NCBI GenBank assembly: GCA_021815645.1
Contig: JAKBAB010000003.1
Location: 1 to 53,048 of the forward strand
Direction of reading: 5' to 3'
DNA from: Actinomycetes bacterium
Lineage (GTDB): Bacteria; Actinomycetota; Acidimicrobiia; Acidimicrobiales; RAAP-2
Length of the DNA: 53,048 nucleotides
Each line of letters starts with the position of its first letter. Position 1 is the stretch's first letter. The notes under the pieces are model-generated. The model was given only the letters and a program-made list of their open reading frames with translations. It did no database searches and was not told the origin of the DNA. The translations under genes were made by a program, and so were the position numbers. Of the stretch, positions 1 to 10,331 are shown piece after piece.

Positions 1-326
1 CTGGGAAACCGGACGGTGAGCAAGCACCGCTGAGCCACTTCGCTCAGTTGGTCAAGGCGAACCGGTGGGTCCAAATAGGACACACGCTGTTAGGGCAAAC
101 CGGTCAAAAGTGGCTGGACGTCGCCGGAGAGAGACTCCGACAAAACTTACGCCCGGCGTTCGCGGCGCCGTACGCGAACGGTTCGCTGCACCAGTATTGC
201 GCGACGCCAACTGAGTCGGCCGTCACATCGACGATACGCGCCAGACACCAAACGCCGTGTCGACGGGTGGCCATAGCTGCGGAAACGACGCATTATGTGG
301 GCGTCGCCCCAGGAGTCAGGAGTGGA

Positions 327-366
327 GCGTGCATCGGCCCGGTTAGTCAACCGGGCCGATGCACGC
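327..366 (-). terminator. Perfect 18-bp stem / 4-nt loop hairpin just after the stop of the last liv operon gene; U-tract-less terminator candidate
   Basis: GCGTGCATCGGCCCGGTT-AGTC-AACCGGGCCGATGCACGC; both arms are exact reverse complements; 6 bp past the end of CDS 373..1782(-). Confidence 0.75.
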
Positions 367-372
367 CGCTCT

Positions 373-1782
373 TTACTTCAGCCAGCTCGGTATTCCAGTG
401 CTCAGCTTCTTAGCCTTGACCACGTTATTGAGACTGCTGGAGTCGGTAACGTACACCGTTCCGTTAACGGGCTTGGTCTGAGTTGGTGAGATGACGGTAG
501 TTATGTATCCCCCATTTAGACCTTGGTGATTCGTCGGTGTGTACACGAGCGGCACCAGAGACGGGGTCTGGGAGAAGGTCGTGTGCGTAAGGGTCTTGAG
601 GAAACTAGCCCGCGTAAAGGTGCGGCCCGCGGCCTTTAGCGCTTCGACGAACGCTACGCCCCAGCCGATTCCGTACGCCATGTTTCCGTCGAGGGTCGTC
701 GTGGAACTAAACGTCGGGAAGTCGGCCTTATCCTTGGACAGAACCATTCGCATCCACGCGATCCAAGGGCTCGACGTCGTCGTAGTGGGCAGGTAACTAA
801 AGGTCGTGGCCCCGACTTCGGGGTCGATCGGTAGACCCTTGGCGGCGAAGGGTGCGTCGACCGTCGAGGGGTCGGCCCCCACACTGGAAATCACCCAGTG
901 GGGCGAGTAGCCCGCGACCAGCGCCGCGCCGAGCGCGGCGTCGGTGGCGCCGGGAATAGTGTCCAGCACTACGACCGTGCACTTATCACTCTGAAAACGC
1001 GCTATGTAGGGAGCGATCGATGCGCCCGACGTCGCGACGAGGGCGTTCACGCTGTAGAGCTGCTCGTCGGAGGGCGTTACGCCCCCCGCAACCAATCCGG
1101 CGAGGCCGTCGGTGCCGAAGTCGTCACCTTGACCCAAGAAGCAAACGTTCGCGCCGGGGTAAGTCGCGTTTATGTAGTTCGCGAAGATCTTGCTCTCCTC
1201 GTTGTAACTAGTCTGCCAACCGAAAAGGCCCGGGTACTGGGAGGGATTGTTCCAGTCTCGCGAACCTGAATTGACGAAGAGTTGCGGCACACCGTTGGCC
1301 TTTAACAGAGCCCGGACCGAGTCCTGGGTGGGCGTACCGAGCGATCCGACCGTGGCGAAAACGGGTATGGAGAGTAGGGCGTGAGTCTGGGCCGGTGTAC
1401 TGGGGTTGCCCGTGCAGCCAAAGCCCGGCGTCCCGTAGCAGTCGTCCTTAAGGATGTAACGAATCTTGCGTCCGTTCACTCCCCCGCGGGAGTTCACGAA
1501 GTCAAAAACGGCGCGGGCCGCCTTGGCGACCTCGTTGTAACCCGACGACGCGATGCCCGTGAGGGGCACCGTGGCCCCGATGGTTACCTGTTTCGCCGTA
1601 ACACCGGGTGTTCCCCGAGTTGCTCCGCCCGAAACTACGGCGCTGCCGTAAGTAATTAGTCCCACACTCAGCAAAAGTGCCGTGCCCGACGCCGCGACGC
1701 GGCGCCACTGGGTACTCTTCATTGTCTCCCCCTTAACTAATACCTTCAGCGCGAGCGTAGAGCGGATTAGTGGCGTTTGCAA
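373..1782 (-). CDS. Branched-chain amino acid-type ABC transporter substrate-binding protein
   Basis: Signal-peptide-like N-terminus; 'VTIGATVPLTGIASSGYNEVAKAARAVFDFVNSRGGVNGRKI' typical of Leu/Ile/Val-binding proteins; beside permease and ATPase genes. Confidence 0.9.
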   Translation of the reverse strand: MQTPLIRSTLALKVLVKGETMKSTQWRRVAASGTALLLSVGLITYGSAVVSGGATRGTPGVTAKQVTIGATVPLTGIASSGYNEVAKAARAVFDFVNSRGGVNGRKIRYILKDDCYGTPGFGCTGNPSTPAQTHALLSIPVFATVGSLGTPTQDSVRALLKANGVPQLFVNSGSRDWNNPSQYPGLFGWQTSYNEESKIFANYINATYPGANVCFLGQGDDFGTDGLAGLVAGGVTPSDEQLYSVNALVATSGASIAPYIARFQSDKCTVVVLDTIPGATDAALGAALVAGYSPHWVISSVGADPSTVDAPFAAKGLPIDPEVGATTFSYLPTTTTSSPWIAWMRMVLSKDKADFPTFSSTTTLDGNMAYGIGWGVAFVEALKAAGRTFTRASFLKTLTHTTFSQTPSLVPLVYTPTNHQGLNGGYITTVISPTQTKPVNGTVYVTDSSSLNNVVKAKKLSTGIPSWLK

Positions 1783-1783
1783 T

Positions 1784-2986
1784 TCACCCCGGCAACTTTG
1801 ACGCTAAGCGGCGATGGAGGCGTCGAATGAGTCCCACGATTCCGAGAGGAGCGAAGAGCATGACCAACACCAAAAGGGCGCCAAAAATGATTCCATTGAG
1901 TTGGCTCGCCAAATTGCCTTGGGGGTTAAGACCCGTCTGAGTCGTGATCCACGAGATGACCGACGCCGAATAGGCGTAAATCACGCCCCCGAGTAACGCG
2001 CCCGAAACAGTACCGATACCGCCGATTACTACGAGGGACAAAATCGTGATGGAGAGCGCAAAGGAGTACGCCGGTGGCGAGACGGAGTTGTTGATGAGCG
2101 TCCACAGCCCTCCCCCGAGGGCGGCGTAGGCCGAAGAAACTACGAAGGCCAGAACGCGGGATCGGGCCAGGGAAACCCCGACGATCTCCGCGGCCACGTC
2201 GTTGTCTCGAAGGAGGCGCATAGCTCGGCCGGCTCGACTGTGAATGAGATTGGCCATCAGAAAGAAACTCACCCCGGCCGCGACGATGGTCACGTCGGCC
2301 AGCCACGCGGAGTTGAGGGCGAGCGGGGAGCTTTGGGAGTCAAATAATGTCGCCATCCAACGCGGCGCCGTAACCGCGTTCGGTAGTTGGAGGCCCGCGT
2401 CTCCACCCGTCCAGGACGTAAACGAGTTGACGATGGCGGTGAAAGCCACCGCGAAGGCCAGCGTCATTCCCGCTAGGTAGGGGCCGCGAAGACGGGCGGC
2501 GGGCAGGCCGAGCAACAGTCCCGCCACCGCGCCGCACGCCACCGCGATGAGCAGCGTAACCACGAGCGGGGTGCTCGCGTGGTGATTGGCCCATATCGCG
2601 ACGGCCAGGGCGCCCACGCCCATGAAAGCACTGTTGCCGAGTGATATCTGGCCCGATATCCCGGTCAAGAACGACAGTCCAAGTAGCACGATCGCCATGG
2701 CCGCACCGATCGCCAAGTTGTAATTGGTGTTGGCCGAGAAGAAGAACGTCGCCCCCAGGGCGACGTCCACGACGACCACACTCCCCAGAGCCCGCGCCAA
2801 CGTAGGTCGCCGTTTTCGCAGATCTCTCGACGAGAGAACGGACAGTGAAGCTAACGCCCCGTCCAGCGCCAATCCCAGAACCACCCCATTACGCGTAGTG
2901 GGCGCCGCGAGGATTGACGACACGAATACGACCACCAGCGTCAGCGCCGCCACCGCGATGCGACTACGGGGAGCGAGAGTTCTCAC
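1784..2986 (-). CDS. livM: Branched-chain amino acid ABC transporter permease (LivM-like)
   Basis: Multiple TM segments; 'LTGISGQISLGNSAFMGVGA' LivM motif; operon context. Confidence 0.9.
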   Translation of the reverse strand: MRTLAPRSRIAVAALTLVVVFVSSILAAPTTRNGVVLGLALDGALASLSVLSSRDLRKRRPTLARALGSVVVVDVALGATFFFSANTNYNLAIGAAMAIVLLGLSFLTGISGQISLGNSAFMGVGALAVAIWANHHASTPLVVTLLIAVACGAVAGLLLGLPAARLRGPYLAGMTLAFAVAFTAIVNSFTSWTGGDAGLQLPNAVTAPRWMATLFDSQSSPLALNSAWLADVTIVAAGVSFFLMANLIHSRAGRAMRLLRDNDVAAEIVGVSLARSRVLAFVVSSAYAALGGGLWTLINNSVSPPAYSFALSITILSLVVIGGIGTVSGALLGGVIYAYSASVISWITTQTGLNPQGNLASQLNGIIFGALLVLVMLFAPLGIVGLIRRLHRRLASKLPG

Positions 2987-3882
2987 ACTCGCCTCGCGGA
3001 ATTGCGAGTGAAAATTCCGTTGGGCCGAACCATGAGCGAAACGACCAATATCACCAGCGCGACCAAGATAATGGCGTTCGAGTTGATGTAGTCCCCTACG
3101 AACTGCAGAACGATTCCGAGCGCGACGCCCGAGACGATTGCGCCCACCGGACTTTCCAGACCCCCCACCGCGGCCGCAATGAAGCCAAAAGCGAAGATGC
3201 CGTCCATTACTTGGGGCGTCAGCCCGGTAAAGAAGTTGGAAGCAACCAACACGGTGGTGATGGTGCCCACCCCCGTCGACAACGCCCAGCCCAACGTCAA
3301 CATGCGACCCACGCGTACGCCCAGGAGGCGCGACACCTCGGGCGCCAGTGCGGACGCGCGTAGTTGAAGACCGAGTTTGGTGAAGCGAAATAGCGCCGCC
3401 ACCGCCGACATGACCACGAGGGCCGTGACGATCTCGTAGAGACTAAAGCTCGACAGCGCGATCGGCTTGCCCGCTAGTTGCCAGTCGATCGGTGAAAAGG
3501 GATTGGGAATCCCCCGAGGGACCGTTGACCAAATCGCCGCGGCGACGCCTTCGAGGACGATGAGAATCCCCACCATAACCACGACGGGATTGATCGGGGG
3601 TTTACCGTAGAGTCGCCGCACGACCACCCGCTCGGTCAAAGCGCCAATGGTGAGCCCCGTGATGATCGCGATAACCACGCTGGGCCAATACCCCAGGGTA
3701 CTGACGAAAATCACCATGCCGACGTAGGTGGCAACCATCGGCATGGCTCCAGCCGCGAAGTTCAAAATTCCCGCCGAACGCCAAATCAACACGAGACTCA
3801 GCGCCACGAGGCCGTAAATCATGCCGTTCGTCAAACCGCCCAAAACGTCACTCATAATCCGCGAAGTCAAAAAGGCGTCCAC
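2983..3882 (-). CDS. livH: Branched-chain amino acid ABC transporter permease (LivH-like)
   Basis: 'GGLTNGMIYGLVALSLVLIWRSAGILNFAAGA' LivH motif; overlaps the livM start. Confidence 0.9.
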   Translation of the reverse strand: MDAFLTSRIMSDVLGGLTNGMIYGLVALSLVLIWRSAGILNFAAGAMPMVATYVGMVIFVSTLGYWPSVVIAIITGLTIGALTERVVVRRLYGKPPINPVVVMVGILIVLEGVAAAIWSTVPRGIPNPFSPIDWQLAGKPIALSSFSLYEIVTALVVMSAVAALFRFTKLGLQLRASALAPEVSRLLGVRVGRMLTLGWALSTGVGTITTVLVASNFFTGLTPQVMDGIFAFGFIAAAVGGLESPVGAIVSGVALGIVLQFVGDYINSNAIILVALVILVVSLMVRPNGIFTRNSARRV

Positions 3883-4589
3883 TACGACGACATCCCTAAG
3901 TAGTACTGACGAAGGTTCTCGTCTTCACCGATAACGGACGCGTCGTCGTCGGCCACTACCCGACCTAGGTTAAGCACTACGGCGTGAGACGAGATCCTTA
4001 GGGCCGTCACCGCGTTTTGTTCTACGAGGATCACGGTCAATTTCTTCTTTTCGCAGAGATCCTTGATCGTTTTCATCAGTTGCGCTGTGACCAGCGGCGC
4101 CAGGCCGAGCGACGGCTCATCGAGGAGCAGCACCGTGGGTTCAGCGATGAGCGCTCGGGCCATGGCGAGCATCTGCCGCTCGCCCCCCGAAAGTTTGGCG
4201 GCGTGTTGTTTGCGCCGTTCCCCCAAGGCCGGAAATAGCTCGTACTGCTCGGCGAGACCTTTAGCTAGTGGCGTCTTGTTGAACATCGATCCGAGGCGCA
4301 GATTCTCTTCTACGGTGAACTCACTAATAACGCCGCGACCCTCGGGAACGTGGCCGACGCCTAGTCGGGCAATCTCTTCGGCCCTCCTCCCAACGAGGGC
4401 CGTTGAACCAAAGTCGACCCGCCCCTGCGTGGGCGTCACGAGGCCACTGATGGTGCGAAGCAGCGTCGTCTTTCCGGCCCCGTTGGCCCCCAGCACTGCG
4501 GTTATCTGACCGGCGCCCGCTTGAAAACTAACGTCACGCAGCGCCTGGACGGCGCCGTAAGCGACCGAGAGTGACGTGACCGTTATCAC
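3882..4589 (-). CDS. livF: Branched-chain amino acid ABC transporter ATP-binding protein (LivF-like)
   Basis: Walker A GANGAGKTT, LSGGERQMLAMARAL signature, LLLDEPSLGLAP. Confidence 0.92.
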   Translation of the reverse strand: MITVTSLSVAYGAVQALRDVSFQAGAGQITAVLGANGAGKTTLLRTISGLVTPTQGRVDFGSTALVGRRAEEIARLGVGHVPEGRGVISEFTVEENLRLGSMFNKTPLAKGLAEQYELFPALGERRKQHAAKLSGGERQMLAMARALIAEPTVLLLDEPSLGLAPLVTAQLMKTIKDLCEKKKLTVILVEQNAVTALRISSHAVVLNLGRVVADDDASVIGEDENLRQYYLGMSS

Positions 4590-5362
4590 TGGTCTACTCC
4601 GAGGTAGGCCGCGACGACGTCGGGATTGCGTCGTACGTCCTCGGGCGCACCCGAAGCGATGACTTCGCCGAAGTTCAGTACGACCAAGCGATCGACGAGG
4701 GGCATCACAAAATCCATGTCGTGTTCTACGAGCAAGACGCCCATCGACGAACGCAGCGTGGTGATCAAGTGCGCGAAATCATCCAGCTCCGCACCGTCGA
4801 GTCCGGACGCCGGCTCGTCCAAGAGGAGAAGTGAGGGATCGCACATGAGTGCTCGGGCGATCGAGACTTTCTTCGCCGTTCCGTAGGGGATCTCCGAAGG
4901 AAGTCGAGGCGCGACGGCAGCGATATTGAGTCGCTCGAGTACCGCCAGCGCGTCATCTCGAAGGGACCTCTCGGCCCGAACGCTCGCCGGCGAGGAAAAT
5001 ATTCCAGCGAAGAAGCCGCCGTGAGGTCTGATTTGTCCTCCGGCCATGACGTTTTCCAAAACGGTGCAGTGAGGAAACAGACCCACGCCTTGAAGCGTTC
5101 GCGCTATCCCACTGCGCGCCAGCTGGTCGGGTCGAAGTCCGTGGCGCTTACTAACTGGGTAGGTCACCGCGCCGCTCGACGGCTTGACGAAACCGCACGC
5201 GACGTTGAATGCGGTAGTTTTACCGGCGCCGTTCGGGCCGATCAGTCCGACAATCTCTCCCGACGACACTGAAAAAGAGACCGAACTGAGGGCTTGGAGC
5301 CCACCGAAGTTGACGGACACCTCTTCGAAGGCAATCGCGGTCGAGGTGGTCGCAGGCTCCAT
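4586..5362 (-). CDS. livG: Branched-chain amino acid ABC transporter ATP-binding protein (LivG-like)
   Basis: Walker A GPNGAGKTT, LLLDEPASGLDG, VEHDMDFVM. Confidence 0.9.
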   Translation of the reverse strand: MEPATTSTAIAFEEVSVNFGGLQALSSVSFSVSSGEIVGLIGPNGAGKTTAFNVACGFVKPSSGAVTYPVSKRHGLRPDQLARSGIARTLQGVGLFPHCTVLENVMAGGQIRPHGGFFAGIFSSPASVRAERSLRDDALAVLERLNIAAVAPRLPSEIPYGTAKKVSIARALMCDPSLLLLDEPASGLDGAELDDFAHLITTLRSSMGVLLVEHDMDFVMPLVDRLVVLNFGEVIASGAPEDVRRNPDVVAAYLGVDQ

Positions 5363-5636
5363 GACTTCCCCTAAGTTATCCCCATCTCAGTGCGTCGAAG
5401 AGTTGGGCGCGAGTTCCCCAGTGGACCATCGAGGTCGCCCAGGCGCTCTTGACTGGATAGTCCGGGCACCACGCCCCCCGGCCAGAACGATCGGCCAACT
5501 CCCTTGGACGAATAGTCGTTAACGCCGTACGACTCAGAGACTGGGCGTAAGTAGCGCCATACTCAGCGGCCGTGGCGATCACTCGCTCGTCCATGATCCC
5601 ATTGAGTTCGGCGCTCCTGCGCCCATTTTGCGAGTA

Positions 5637-6281
5637 CTACTTGGCGGGGTTATCGAGGCGCAGCCCTTCGAGTCGTATTCGGGCCATTAGTTGTTCTAGG
5701 TCGTCACGCCCCCTGGAGTCCGAAGTCACTCCCGCGACAACTGTCGTTACGTCCCCGAGAAACGTCACCAACTCACGATTTGAGATCACGTAGTCGTACT
5801 GCCAGGCACTGGCGATTTGCTGATGCGCCGCTACGAGACGGGCCTCTCGGTCAACGTCGTCGGAACGCAAAGTAATGCGAAGATCAATCTCCTCAATGGA
5901 GGGGGGGAGCAAAAAGATGCCGACCACGCGTCGCGAAGAATGGCTCTTTAGGAAGAAGAAACCCTCGGGATCAAGTTCCACGACCTGGGCGGTCGTGGCG
6001 TCGTCGTAGTCGAGTAGTTCAAAGGGGGACGCGTAGGCGGAACTACCGTAGGTCCGATTGAACTCTAAAAAGCGACCCGCGGTGTGATACTCCCGAAAGG
6101 TCTCTTCGGAGATGAAGCGGTAGTCGACACCCTCAACTTCGTCCGCTCGAGGGGCGCGCGTGGTGTAAGTGACTACCTTGGTGAGTCCCTCCGCCAGCAA
6201 GTGATTCATTGCCGTCTTCTTGCCCGAACCACTCGGACCGGATATGACGAAGAGGAGCGGAGGGTTTCGAAGGGTCTTCAC
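5637..6281 (-). CDS. Guanylate kinase-like P-loop protein (divergent)
   Basis: 'FVISGPSGSGKKT', 'TYTTRAPRADEVEGVDYRFIS', 'IFLLPPSIEEIDLRITLR', 'YDYVISN'. Confidence 0.75.
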   Translation of the reverse strand: MKTLRNPPLLFVISGPSGSGKKTAMNHLLAEGLTKVVTYTTRAPRADEVEGVDYRFISEETFREYHTAGRFLEFNRTYGSSAYASPFELLDYDDATTAQVVELDPEGFFFLKSHSSRRVVGIFLLPPSIEEIDLRITLRSDDVDREARLVAAHQQIASAWQYDYVISNRELVTFLGDVTTVVAGVTSDSRGRDDLEQLMARIRLEGLRLDNPAK

Positions 6282-6692
6282 GTCCCCAAATTAACCGAAG
6301 TCGCTGTAGCGGGGAGAGTTGTAATCCGCCGTTGCTGGTGGCGAATCCCACGCGGGCTTTCTGTGCGCGTCGTCCAGGGAAACACGTTTTACGCGGGTGA
6401 AGGTTGACGAGAAGCCCGAACTCTAAATACGAGCATGAGAAACAGTTCAGGAGTTATTCGGCGCCCCGACCGCACGAAACTACCGAGGAACGAAGTCGGC
6501 GCACGCCACGAGTCGTACGCGGCGCGAGGTGCAAGAGGGAACGCCGATACTCGGTCGATAGCCCTTGGTGGCTGCGAATACGCTCCTTCGGCCACGCGAA
6601 GCGAAGGGACCGAGAGCCAGTCACCCGTCTAACTGCCAAACTAGCCAAGAGGATCGGCCCGTGGATAGGTGCGAAGGTGAGGCGTGAGATAA

Positions 6693-7547
6693 ATGGCGGT
6701 AGTTCTCATTACCGGGTGCAGTAGTGGACTGGGCGCGTCGACCGCGCTCGCCTTTGCGAAAAAAGGCGACACGGTCATCGCGACGATGCGAAGGATGGAC
6801 CGCGCTAGCGCACTTAGGGCACGCGTCCTCGACGCGGGAGTGAGTTTGGAGATCATCGAACTCGACGTCTCGAGCGCGCAGTCCGTCGGCGTTGCCGTTA
6901 CGGATGTACTAAAGCGTCATCGCGCCATAGACGTCCTAGTTAACAATGCGGGGGTCGCCCACGTTGGGGCGATAGAAACGACCCCACTCGAATTCGCTCA
7001 AGAGGTCGTGGACACCAACTTTTGGGGCGCGGTGCGGATGATTCAGGCCGTGCTGCCAACGATGCGCGCGAGAGACGCTGGGGTTGTAATCAACGTTTCG
7101 TCAGTTGCGGGACGCATCGCACCTCTACCATTTTCCAGCTGGTACTCCGTGAGTAAGCACGCCGTATGTCTACTGAGTGAAGCACTCCACATGGAGTTAT
7201 TAGGTACGAACGTGCGAGTGGTCAGCGTCGAGCCGGGCTTTTTTAAGACGTCACTCGTAGCTCGAACCGCGCCCCCGGCGCCAGAGGGAAACGACTACAC
7301 CGCCGAGGAGGAGTGGGTGGCGAGCTTTTACGAGGCGGGAACCCAAAATGGCGGTGACCCGAACGAAGTCGCGGTCGCCATCATCGCGGCCGCTACAGAT
7401 CCCGCTACGCCACTGCACTTAGCCGTGCCCGCTTTTCGTGTTGGAGTAATTCCCGCTGGCGCACCCTCATTCGAAGAGACCGTGGCTAGACAAATTGCCA
7501 CTTTGGAGGCGGTATCGGGTCCCCGCCCGAGTCGTAACACTCCGTAA
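6693..7547 (+). CDS. SDR family NAD(P)-dependent oxidoreductase
   Basis: 'VLITGCSSGLGASTALAFAKKG', 'NNAG', 'YSVSKHA' (YxxxK). Confidence 0.92.
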   Translation: MAVVLITGCSSGLGASTALAFAKKGDTVIATMRRMDRASALRARVLDAGVSLEIIELDVSSAQSVGVAVTDVLKRHRAIDVLVNNAGVAHVGAIETTPLEFAQEVVDTNFWGAVRMIQAVLPTMRARDAGVVINVSSVAGRIAPLPFSSWYSVSKHAVCLLSEALHMELLGTNVRVVSVEPGFFKTSLVARTAPPAPEGNDYTAEEEWVASFYEAGTQNGGDPNEVAVAIIAAATDPATPLHLAVPAFRVGVIPAGAPSFEETVARQIATLEAVSGPRPSRNTP

Positions 7548-7638
7548 GCGACGTTCGGACCAATTCGCGAGACAGCCGCGCGCACGGTTAGGGCGACCGC
7601 AGCCATTCTTCGAGCGAACCTATATCAGACCTGGACCC

Positions 7639-7989
7639 CTAAATACGGTTCGGGGCGCGACTGATCGGTTCGCGCACCCGCAAAATGTGGACTTTGAGTG
7701 TGTCAGTCAAAACACCTACCAAAAACGTCCGGCGGGTCTGCACCCAGTTTCCCTGACACCGGAGTTGAATCCGATGCGCGACAACGGTCTTAGGGTTGTC
7801 AATTATTTCGTAGTTGATCCAACCGTCGCCTCGGCGCGCCGAGTAGAGGCCGTCCAGTTCCCCGACCAACTTCTTGCCGAGTCGTTATGGGTTTTCTCTA
7901 ATCGCCCCCATCAGCGCGCTGAGCGCCGCTTCACGAATTTTGATAGCGAGGCGGTCGAGGCGTAGAAGCCCTTCGGGCGTGATTCTTAC
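7639..7989 (-). pseudogene. Degenerate RelE-family toxin (in-frame stop, missing start)
   Basis: Read through on the minus strand: 'VRITPEGLLRLDRLAIKIREAALSALMGAIRENP*RLGKKLVGELDGLYSARRGDGWINYEIIDNPKTVVAHRI'; TAA at 7887-7885; directly downstream of a Phd/YefM antitoxin. Confidence 0.75.
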
Positions 7990-8011
7990 TTCCTACACTG
8001 GGCCGTGTTGT

Positions 8012-8263
8012 TCAGCCATCGGGAAGGGGAAGAGTCTCACCGCGCGCTGATTCAGATCGTGATATCTGGAGTGAAGCGTAAAGTTCGGCGTCCTTTAAAA
8101 TGTCGAGTGTCTCTTCGAGCGAGTCAAGATCATTCGGGATGACGAGAACGAACGACCTTCGTCCGTTGCGTGTCACCAAGAACCGTTCGTGTTCGCGTTC
8201 TACCCGTTCGACCAGTACCGACAAGTGCGCTTTCGTCTCAGAAAATGCCATTGACTCCGTCAT
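8012..8263 (-). CDS. Type II TA antitoxin, Phd/YefM family (apparently orphaned)
   Basis: 'MAFSETKAHLSVLVERVEREHERFLVTRNGRRSFVLVIPNDLDSLEETLDILKD'. Confidence 0.85.
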   Translation of the reverse strand: MTESMAFSETKAHLSVLVERVEREHERFLVTRNGRRSFVLVIPNDLDSLEETLDILKDAELYASLQISRSESARGETLPLPDG

Positions 8264-8484
8264 TGGTCAAACTTTTAACGTACCCAGAGTCAGTTGGCAA
8301 GCACATGCAGTGGACTAGGAGCATCGCCGAGCAATCGAGGCCACGAGCCGAACCGGCGAAGTCGAAAGACCTGCGTTATTTACTCGAAATCGTGGCGCCC
8401 CGCTCGCGTTCTTTTGAGAGGGCCCGATAGTTAGGGGAGATAACGCGAAGGAGACGATATTCGCGGGAAGCCATTTCAGCGCCG

Positions 8485-9051
8485 TCATGATGAGGGGCGG
8501 AATGATCCGGGCGACTCCTGCGTGACGTGGTAGTCGAGCAGCAGTGATCCCGTCGGAGAAGTGACACCACTGATTAACTCCAACTGCCTCGGAATCGATT
8601 CCGGGAAGAGTCGTCGACCGCGCCCCTGCAGGGCGGGGGCGACGATAAGGCGTAACTCGTCAACGGCGCCGCTCGCAATAAAGGACTGGGTCAAAGTGAT
8701 ACTTCCGTGAATCCCGATGTCACCTCCGGACTCTTGCTTCAGTGCCGCGAGAAACTCGAGTGGTTCGTTTCCCACGACGGTAGTGTTCGTCCAGATCGCC
8801 CCCAACTTGGAAGATGTCACTACAAATTTCTTCACCGAATTAATGAAGGTGGCGAAGGGCTCTATGTCGCTCTGCGGCCAAAATTCCGCCCACTCGTCGT
8901 ACGTGCGGCGTCCCAGGAACACTGCGTCTTGAGTCGCGATGACGCGGCCACCAAACTCATCCATCTCCTCATCGAAGTTGGTTAGAAATGTGTCGGGTCT
9001 CTCCGCTACTCCGTCGAGTGAAATAAATGCCGAAGCGACTACTTTGCGCAT
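8485..9051 (-). CDS. Dihydrofolate reductase family protein (RibD C-terminal-like)
   Basis: 'MRKVVASAFISLDGVAERPDTF', 'VFLGRRTYDEWAEFWP', 'GDIGIHGSITLTQSFIASGAVDELRLIVAPALQGRGRRLF'. Confidence 0.9.
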   Translation of the reverse strand: MRKVVASAFISLDGVAERPDTFLTNFDEEMDEFGGRVIATQDAVFLGRRTYDEWAEFWPQSDIEPFATFINSVKKFVVTSSKLGAIWTNTTVVGNEPLEFLAALKQESGGDIGIHGSITLTQSFIASGAVDELRLIVAPALQGRGRRLFPESIPRQLELISGVTSPTGSLLLDYHVTQESPGSFRPSS

Positions 9052-9298
9052 ACTTCCCCTCCCGCGTGTCGAAAAGCGACAATCTTACGCACGTGACTCG
9101 CAGTATGCGGCCAAAGGCGGATTTCGAATGCGCGTGTTACGACAGCTTAAGCTACCCCCAACCCTCGAGAACGTTCGATGGACGTTGAACCTCTCAACTA
9201 GCGAATCTCGCGTGGCGTGCGTCGGAGTAGGCGACGAATGCTCGCGCACGACTTGAATACGTAAAGCAAGTTCTCGCACGCTCGACCGTGTGATGAAA

Positions 9299-9337
9299 GC
9301 GACCCCGACGGAGACCGAAGGCTTTCGGCGGGGTCGC
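9299..9337. terminator. Terminator-like inverted repeat (GCGACCCCG...CGGGGTCGC)
   Basis: 9-bp complementary arms around a ~21-nt partly paired loop; short pyrimidine stretch after it. Confidence 0.4.
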
Positions 9338-9927
9338 TACTTTGTCCTCAAACTGCAATAAAGAGTATTAACACAGGTCAGCGTTAATATTCCGTCGGAG
9401 TTCGCCGGATTTCGTCTTCTGGCTTCGTCCAAATTTGCGTGTCGACTTCACTCGCAACCCAGGCCCCATAAGTATTTTCCATTGTCCAATGTCTCAGAAC
9501 TATGTGAATCCAGTTGCCGCGATAGTTATTTTGCGCCCCAATGGACTTGCTTCTTTTGGTCTTTCGTCTGGGGATGGTGCGAACCTTCAGCGGGGACACG
9601 CGTAGTTGTCCGAGGGTTATTGCAAGGCAACCCGACTCGAGGTCTCGGCGAGCGGAGGTCCGACTCGAAATTTGCGTTTGAAGAACAACATCGATGTCAA
9701 CCGCGCTGGATTCGAGTTCGGGGCAACCCCAATTGAACAGGGTGCTCAGCCACAAGGGTCTGTTAGCCCCTGAGAAACTGACGGTTCTCCGCTTGCCGGA
9801 CATCTCACATAGTTGGTAGTTGCGGCAGTTATGAATGCAGATTCATAGCGTCCAACGGGACGTCGAAATCGCTATCCAAAGCCATTCGGACGTCTCTGCT
9901 GCTCCATTCATTACTCACCACCGCACG

Positions 9928-10017
9928 ATGAACGACGTGGCCCGAGAGTTGGGGATCGTCGAAGGGAATCTCGGCCGCTGGGTCCGCCAGGAGCGCGTCG
10001 AGCGAGCTGATCGATAA
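9928..10017 (+). mobile_element. IS3-type transposase OrfA relic (helix-turn-helix fragment)
   Basis: 'MNDVARELGIVEGNLGRWVRQERVERADR' resembles the OrfA HTH '(A)RELGIxEGxLGxWVxQxR'; no intact transposase around it. Confidence 0.55.
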
Positions 10018-10331
10018 GGTCTTGCCAGTGCGGAATATTCAAAGATCTTTCAGTCGCGTCGTAAGCTGCACCAGGTCAGCTGAGAATTCGACAATTTAGA
10101 TCGATCGCAGCGACCGGCAAATCGGGTTCTCATTAGCGACGAGTTCCGTCGAAGTGAACCATTGCCGAGCGTCGCAATTTCCGACGGTTCGTGGATCTCA
10201 CGTCAGCAGCGACGAGTTTCGACTCCACCGCTCTTCTGGCTCCACTAGAAATCCACTGGGGCTGCGATGCGCGTGGCGTATTCTGAGCCCTGGGTCGGAA
10301 TCTTTGAACCTCGAGGAAATGAGGGCGTACG

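Noticed and set aside
48-413. 121-aa + ORF at the window start
   Set aside because: Runs through the liv terminator hairpin and into the antisense of the substrate-binding protein gene; composition not protein-like.
5376-5594. 72-aa minus-strand ORF between livG and the guanylate kinase-like gene
   Set aside because: No family motif or clear ribosome-binding context; position alone is insufficient.
9384-9803. 139-aa minus-strand ORF in the gene-poor region
   Set aside because: No recognisable motif; could be a real orphan or relic but cannot be supported from sequence alone.
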